A stretch of 9,210 nt of DNA from CAILLO01 sp964579735 (GTDB lineage: Bacteria; Bacillota; Clostridia; Saccharofermentanales; UBA5734). The position numbers and the translations under genes were made by a program. The notes beneath the pieces were generated by a model. The model ran no database searches. It was not told the DNA's origin and saw nothing but the letters and a program-made list of their open reading frames with translations. Location: contig CAZOHH010000084.1 of NCBI GenBank assembly GCA_964579735.1, positions 1 to 9,210 on the forward strand. The letters run 5' to 3'. This document shows positions 5,608 to 9,210 of the stretch, in pieces; positions within the stretch are counted from its first letter, which is position 1; each line of letters opens with the position of its first letter.

Positions 5608-6897
5608 ATGAGCGAGAAGAAGCTCCATTTCGACACCCTGCAGGTCCATGCCGGACAGAAGCCCGACCCCACCACCGGCTCGCGCGCCGTTCCGATCTAC
5701 CAGACCACTTCCTACGTCTTCAACAGCACCGAGCATGCGGCGAACCTGTTCGCCCTGAAGGAATTCGGCAACATCTATACGCGCATCATGAACCCCACGA
5801 CCGACGTCCTCGAACAGCGGATCGCGGCGCTCGAAGGCGGCGTGGGCGCCCTCGCGGTAGCCTCGGGCTCCGCGGCGATCACCTATGCGGTCATGAACAT
5901 CGCCGGTGTCGGAGACAATGTCGTCGCGGCCGGAACGCTCTACGGCGGCACCTACAACCTCTTCGCGCACACCCTGCCGAAATTCGGCATCACGACGACG
6001 TTCGTCGACTCCGATGACCCGGAGAGCTTCCGCAAGGCCATCGACGCGAAGACGAAGGCCCTCTACATCGAGACCGTGGGCAATCCCGGCACCAACCTCG
6101 TCGACTTCGAGGCCGTCGCGAAGATCGCCCATGAGAACCGAATTCCGTTGATCGTGGACAACACGTTCGGCACCCCTTATCTGGTCCGCCCGTTCGAGCA
6201 TGGCGCCGATATCGTCGTCCACTCCGCAACCAAGTTCATCGGGGGTCATGGAACGTCCATCGGCGGTCTGATCGTCGACTCCGGCAAGTTCGACTGGGCC
6301 GGCAGCGGCAAGTTCCCCGGACTCGTCGAACCGGACCCGAGCTACCACGGCATTCAATATGTCGCAGCCGTCGGCCCGCTGGCCTACATCATCAAGGCGC
6401 GCGTCACGCTGCTGCGAGACACCGGCGCCTGCATCAGCCCGTTCAACTCCTTCCTGCTTCTGCAGGGGCTCGAGACGCTCTCCCTTCGTGTCGAGCGCCA
6501 TGTCTCCAACGCCCGGAAAGTCGCCGATTTCCTTGCGAATCACCCGAGCGTGAGCTGGGTGAATTATCCCGGGCTACCCGGCAACAAGTACAACGCCCTC
6601 GTGGCCCGATACTTTCCGAAGGGGATCGGCTCCATCTTCACGTTCGGCATCAAGGGCGGACTGGAAGCAGGAAAGACGTTCATCGAAAGCGTCGAGCTGT
6701 TCTCTCACCTCGCGAACGTCGCCGACGCGAAATCCCTCGTGATCCACCCGGCCAGCACGACGCACTCCCAGCTCGAGGGAGATGACCTGACTTCGGCCGG
6801 CGTCTCGCCCGACATGATCCGTCTCTCGATCGGCATCGAGGATATCGAGGACCTTCTCGCGGACCTCGACCAGGCTCTGCGCAAGGCTGCGAAGTAG
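5608..6897 (+). CDS. metY: O-acetylhomoserine sulfhydrylase (PLP-dependent)
   Basis: Cytosolic enzyme of the Cys/Met metabolism PLP family (fold type I), 429 residues. It is expected to make homocysteine from O-acetylhomoserine and sulfide, the direct sulfhydrylation route to methionine. Visible features: the N-terminal substrate/cofactor arm with YTRIMNPT (57-64, Y57 and R59 contact PLP phosphate of the neighbouring subunit), SGSAA (86-90), DNTFGTPYLVRP (184-195), and SATKF with the PLP lysine K209 (206-210). The insertion after the lysine (about 222-250, ending PDPSYHG) and a length near 430 favour sulfhydrylases over cystathionine gamma-synthase or gamma-lyase, which are usually nearer 380-400. 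O-succinylhomoserine as substrate is not excluded. It follows the cysteine-free Rrf2 gene in an apparent operon and ends three bases before the assembly gap. Confidence 0.93.
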   Translation: MSEKKLHFDTLQVHAGQKPDPTTGSRAVPIYQTTSYVFNSTEHAANLFALKEFGNIYTRIMNPTTDVLEQRIAALEGGVGALAVASGSAAITYAVMNIAGVGDNVVAAGTLYGGTYNLFAHTLPKFGITTTFVDSDDPESFRKAIDAKTKALYIETVGNPGTNLVDFEAVAKIAHENRIPLIVDNTFGTPYLVRPFEHGADIVVHSATKFIGGHGTSIGGLIVDSGKFDWAGSGKFPGLVEPDPSYHGIQYVAAVGPLAYIIKARVTLLRDTGACISPFNSFLLLQGLETLSLRVERHVSNARKVADFLANHPSVSWVNYPGLPGNKYNALVARYFPKGIGSIFTFGIKGGLEAGKTFIESVELFSHLANVADAKSLVIHPASTTHSQLEGDDLTSAGVSPDMIRLSIGIEDIEDLLADLDQALRKAAK

Positions 6898-6900
6898 TCC

Positions 6901-7000
6901 NNNNNNNNNNNNNNNNNNNNNNNNNNNNNNNNNNNNNNNNNNNNNNNNNNNNNNNNNNNNNNNNNNNNNNNNNNNNNNNNNNNNNNNNNNNNNNNNNNNN
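6901..7000. other. Assembly gap of 100 Ns
   Basis: Exactly 100 undetermined bases. Round-number runs are commonly placeholders of unknown true length, so genes may be missing between metY and larE. Whether metY and larE share one transcript cannot be judged. Confidence 0.97.
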
Positions 7001-7002
7001 AG

Positions 7003-7021
7003 GGGACGGACTAGCCGTCCC
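7003..7021 (+). promoter_or_regulatory. Stem-loop at the gap edge before larE
   Basis: GGGACGG-ACTAG-CCGTCCC, a perfect 7-bp stem with a five-base loop, 23 bases before ATG 7045. No T-run follows, so it is not an intrinsic terminator as seen. It may be the end of a longer leader structure lost in the gap, a stability element, or the structure that interrupted assembly. Confidence 0.45.
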
Positions 7022-7044
7022 GACATAGAAAGGCTCGGGTATCC

Positions 7045-7860
7045 ATGGACCGCTTCGAAAAACAGGAACAGCTGATGCGCGACATTTCCGAGACGGGCGG
7101 CCTGGTCGTCGCGTTCTCCGGAGGGGTCGACTCCTCCTATCTTCTCAAGATCGCCCATGAAGTCCTTGGGGACCGCGTGCTGGCGGTGACCGCCCGCTCG
7201 TCGACCTACCCCGAGCGCGAATACCGCGAAGCCGTCGCGTTCTGCCGCACCTACGGCATCCCTCACCGCACCGTCGTCTCCGAAGAACTGGACGTCGAGG
7301 GTTTCGCCGACAACCCTCCCGACCGCTGCTATCTCTGCAAGCGCGAGCTCTTCACCAAGCTCGCCGCCGTGGCCCGTGAAGCCGGTGCGACGAAGGTCGC
7401 GGAAGGCTCCAATGCCGACGACGTGTCGGACTACCGGCCCGGACTCCGCGCCGTCGCCGAACAGGGCGTGCTGAGCCCGCTCCGCACCGCAGGCCTGACC
7501 AAGGCTGAAATCCGTGAACTCTCCAAGGACCTCGGACTGCCGACGTGGGACAAGCCCGCCTATGCCTGCCTGTCCTCGCGTTTCCCCTACGGCGAGCGCA
7601 TCACGCCCGCGAAGCTGGCCCAGGTCGACGGCGCCGAGCAGTTCCTGCTCGACCTCGGCTTCCGCCAGATCCGCGTCCGCCACCACGGGGATGTCGCGCG
7701 AATCGAGCTGGCTCCCGCAGAGATCGCCCGTTTCGTGAACGAGGGCCATGGCGCAGCCGTGCTCAAGCGCTTCAAGGAACTCGGCTTCAAGTACGCCGCT
7801 CTGGATGTCGCGGGCTATCGCACCGGCAGCATGAACGACACGTTGCCGACCGGCACGTGA
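7045..7860 (+). CDS. larE: LarE, ATP-dependent sulfur transferase, three-cysteine type
   Basis: PP-loop ATPase of 271 residues, the usual LarE length. LarE adenylates the carboxylates of the pyridinium dicarboxylate mononucleotide made by LarB and inserts sulfur, giving the thio-acids that LarC charges with nickel for lactate racemase and related enzymes. It shows the PP-loop SGGVDSS (25-31), EGSNADDVSDYRPG (120-133), ACLSSRFPYGERIT (174-187) and RVRHHGDVARIE (210-221). C175 aligns with the sacrificial Cys176 of Lactobacillus plantarum LarE. In addition RCYLCK gives C95 and C98; as I recall, L. plantarum has no cysteines there, while three-cysteine homologues such as that of Thermotoga maritima bind a [4Fe-4S] cluster. 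So a cluster-based, non-sacrificial mode is inferred. No larA, larB or larC is visible. A weak AAAGG precedes ATG 7045. Its stop overlaps the mnmA start. Confidence 0.9.
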   Translation: MDRFEKQEQLMRDISETGGLVVAFSGGVDSSYLLKIAHEVLGDRVLAVTARSSTYPEREYREAVAFCRTYGIPHRTVVSEELDVEGFADNPPDRCYLCKRELFTKLAAVAREAGATKVAEGSNADDVSDYRPGLRAVAEQGVLSPLRTAGLTKAEIRELSKDLGLPTWDKPAYACLSSRFPYGERITPAKLAQVDGAEQFLLDLGFRQIRVRHHGDVARIELAPAEIARFVNEGHGAAVLKRFKELGFKYAALDVAGYRTGSMNDTLPTGT

Positions 7861-8963
7861 ACGCACCTCGCAAGGTCCTCGTGGCCATGAGCGGGGGAGT
7901 GGACAGCTCCGTCGCGGCGGCCCTTCTCGTCGAAGCCGGGTACGAAGTCGCCGGTGCGACGATGCGCCTACAGGACGATTCCGCCGACCGTGCCGCGGAG
8001 GGCGGATGCTGCTCGCTCGAAGCCGTCGAGGACGCGCGACGCGTGGCCTACCGGCTCGGCATTCCGTTCCACGTGATGGACTTCCGCGACGCCTTCCGGA
8101 AATCCGTCGTCGAACCCTTCCTCGACGCCTATCTCAGGGGAGAGACCCCGAATCCATGCATCGCCTGCAACCGCTTCGTCAAGTTCGAGGCCCTCCTGGT
8201 CCGGGCGCGGCTCCTCGGATTCGATGCCGTCGCAACCGGTCACTACGCCCGCGTCGACGAAGATCCGGCGAACCCCGGCCGCTTCCGGCTCCTGCGCGGC
8301 GCGGACCCCCGCAAGGACCAGAGCTATGCACTCTACATGCTCGGCCAGGACGTCCTCTCGCATCTGCTCCTCCCCGTCGGCGGCCTCGAGAAGACCGAAA
8401 CGCGCCGCATCGCGGCAAGCCTGGGGCTCGCCGTCTCGGATAAGCCCGACAGTCAGGAGATCTGCTTCATCCCCGATGACGACCACGCGGGGTATATCCT
8501 CGCACGACGGCCTGAAGCCGGCCGTCCGGGACGTTTCGTCGACCGCGGAGGCCGCCCTCTCGGGGTCCATGGCGGCATCCACCGATTCACGGTCGGGCAG
8601 CGAAAAGGGCTGGGTCAGGCCTTCGGCCAGCGGACCTACGTGGTATCGATCGACGCGGCCAGCGGGGACGTCGTGCTCGGTGGGGATGCGGAACTGTATC
8701 GCAGCGAAGCACGGGTAGGGGACGCCTGCTTCACGAGGGAGGAATATCGGGCCGAGGTCACCGCATCCGGAACCGCGGGTCTCCCGGTCTTCGCACAGGT
8801 CCGCTACGGCACGCGCGCCTCGCCCGCCAGGCTTTCGACTCTCGCGGACGGCACGCACCGGCTCCTTCCGGACCCGTCCGTGCGGGCGGTCACTCCGGGC
8901 CAGGCCGCCGTCTTCTATCGGGGGGACGAGCTGCTGGGCGGCGGGACCCTCCTGCGGGACTAG
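7857..8963 (+). CDS. mnmA: MnmA, tRNA-specific 2-thiouridylase
   Basis: Cytosolic PP-loop enzyme that adenylates and thiolates C2 of wobble U34 in Lys, Glu and Gln tRNAs. It has 368 residues, full length for the family. The GTG at 7857 overlaps the larE stop as GTGA and no good ribosome site is seen, so translation is probably coupled to larE. Motifs: SGGVDSS PP-loop (12-18), GCCSLEAVEDARRVA (50-64), TPNPCIACNRFVKFEALL (97-114), ATGHYAR (126-132), KDQSYALYML (153-162), DSQEICFIP (198-206) and FTVGQRKGLG (244-253). The catalytic pair corresponds to C104 and C203. Where E. coli MnmA has Asp in TPNPDILCN, this protein has C101, giving a CxxC with C104. Together with C203 this is a plausible three-cysteine [4Fe-4S] site. 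A sulfur-delivering desulfurase is normally needed but none is visible here. Confidence 0.95.
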   Translation: MNAPRKVLVAMSGGVDSSVAAALLVEAGYEVAGATMRLQDDSADRAAEGGCCSLEAVEDARRVAYRLGIPFHVMDFRDAFRKSVVEPFLDAYLRGETPNPCIACNRFVKFEALLVRARLLGFDAVATGHYARVDEDPANPGRFRLLRGADPRKDQSYALYMLGQDVLSHLLLPVGGLEKTETRRIAASLGLAVSDKPDSQEICFIPDDDHAGYILARRPEAGRPGRFVDRGGRPLGVHGGIHRFTVGQRKGLGQAFGQRTYVVSIDAASGDVVLGGDAELYRSEARVGDACFTREEYRAEVTASGTAGLPVFAQVRYGTRASPARLSTLADGTHRLLPDPSVRAVTPGQAAVFYRGDELLGGGTLLRD

Positions 8964-8991
8964 GGAGGCTTGACGGGCCTCCTTTTTCTTT
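8962..8991 (+). terminator. Intrinsic terminator after mnmA
   Basis: GGAGGC (8964-8969) pairs with GCCTCC (8977-8982), extended inward by a T-G pair and outward by G-T and A-T pairs. A T-rich run, TTTTTCTTT, follows at once (8983-8991). The stem starts at the mnmA stop codon. This is a textbook rho-independent terminator closing the larE-mnmA operon. Confidence 0.92.
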
Positions 8992-9115
8992 GTAGATCCT
9001 GATTCTTGCGGTCAGCTAGGACGAAGAAGGCCGGAAAGGCGCAATGTTCTCGAATACAGGGATGCCGCTCGAATGCTGCAAAGGAAGCGGTGCGGCCTGA
9101 GCTATGTCATCTCAC

Positions 9116-9142
9116 ATTCATTCCGATGTATAATTCATTCCG
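9116..9142. repeat. Short direct repeat flanking a TATAAT box
   Basis: ATTCATTCCG occurs at 9116-9125 and 9133-9142, 17 bases apart start to start. A perfect TATAAT (9129-9134) lies between and into the second copy; no good -35 is seen 17 bases before it. The inverted core GGAATGA recurs at 9202-9208. These could be operator half-sites of a promoter. In AT-richer DNA a chance occurrence is possible. Confidence 0.4.
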
Positions 9143-9210
9143 GTATCGTCAGACCGTCCACGTTGCGATTGAATTCTGCTTTGGCGTCTTGAATGTCCAT
9201 TGGAATGAGA
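9135..9210 (-). CDS. Possible C-terminal end of an unidentified minus-strand gene
   Basis: On the minus strand a frame is open from the window edge for 24 codons and ends in TGA at 9137-9135, with the protein-like tail EFNRNVDGLTIPE. I do not recognise it. If real, it converges on mnmA, and its neighbourhood (about 44% GC over 9101-9210) is clearly AT-richer than the rest. Only the few visible codons support it, so it may be non-coding. Confidence 0.25.
   Translation of the reverse strand, partial: LIPMDIQDAKAEFNRNVDGLTIPE

Noticed and set aside
5494..6543. 349-codon open frame on the minus strand inside metY
   Set aside because: It is antisense to a clear, full-length PLP enzyme; its composition (rich in D, G, R, V, E) is that of a GC-rich shadow frame and no family is recognised.
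6574..7866. 430-codon minus-strand frame running through the N gap
   Set aside because: It is continuous only because Ns cannot create stops; both sides are antisense to metY and larE.
7968..8858. 296-codon minus-strand frame inside mnmA
   Set aside because: Antisense to a full-length MnmA with all motifs; no homology recognised.
9052..9100. Short plus-strand frame starting ATGTTCTCG (18 residues) in the region after mnmA
   Set aside because: Very short, no clear ribosome site or promoter, and no recognisable sequence.
9041..9100. GTTCTCGAATAC resembling a tRNA T-loop, with CCGCT/AGCGG arms nearby
   Set aside because: No acceptor stem, anticodon arm or correct T-arm pairing can be built around it.

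Overview
The window is bacterial chromosomal DNA, GC-rich (roughly 60-65% by eye) with canonical Shine-Dalgarno sites and sigma70-type promoters. A run of 100 Ns (6901-7000) marks it as a draft or metagenome scaffold. Two Rrf2-family regulators, a cysteine-rich LarE and a CxxC-type MnmA suggest an organism with strong iron-sulfur and sulfur metabolism, plausibly an anaerobe. I cannot assign a phylum from sequence alone.

Layout. 1-2301: two membrane transporters on the + strand, an AEC-family permease cut at its 5' end and an MFS permease whose start has no ribosome site. 2298-2841: a cysteine-rich Rrf2 regulator, with a promoter that overlaps the stop codon of the MFS gene and carries an inverted repeat. 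2849-4836: a minus-strand operon of an SPFH/band-7 protein followed, with an ATGA overlap, by a divergent NAD-kinase-like protein. 4837-5099: a divergent promoter region with two near-identical promoters (TTGACA-17-TATTAT) facing away from each other and a helically phased CTCGA repeat array between their -35 boxes. 5100-6897: a cysteine-free Rrf2 regulator and the O-acetylhomoserine sulfhydrylase gene metY. 7045-8963: larE and mnmA, overlapping by GTGA and closed by a clear intrinsic terminator. 8992-9210: an AT-richer tail with a short direct repeat and perhaps the last codons of a minus-strand gene.

How it fits together. The right half is a sulfur block: a regulator lacking cluster cysteines sits before a sulfide-assimilating enzyme, then come two PP-loop sulfur transferases. 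LarE inserts sulfur into the nickel-pincer cofactor precursor and MnmA thiolates U34 of tRNA. Both transferases carry a CxxC pair plus one distant cysteine, the pattern expected of [4Fe-4S]-dependent enzymes. The left regulator has four cysteines in its C-terminal part and may sense Fe-S or redox state.

The most interesting parts are the phased repeat array between the mirrored promoters, the SPFH/NAD-kinase-like pair with a changed GGDG motif, and the pair of apparent three-cysteine PP-loop thiolases. No CRISPR array, tRNA, rRNA, transposase or phage gene was seen.
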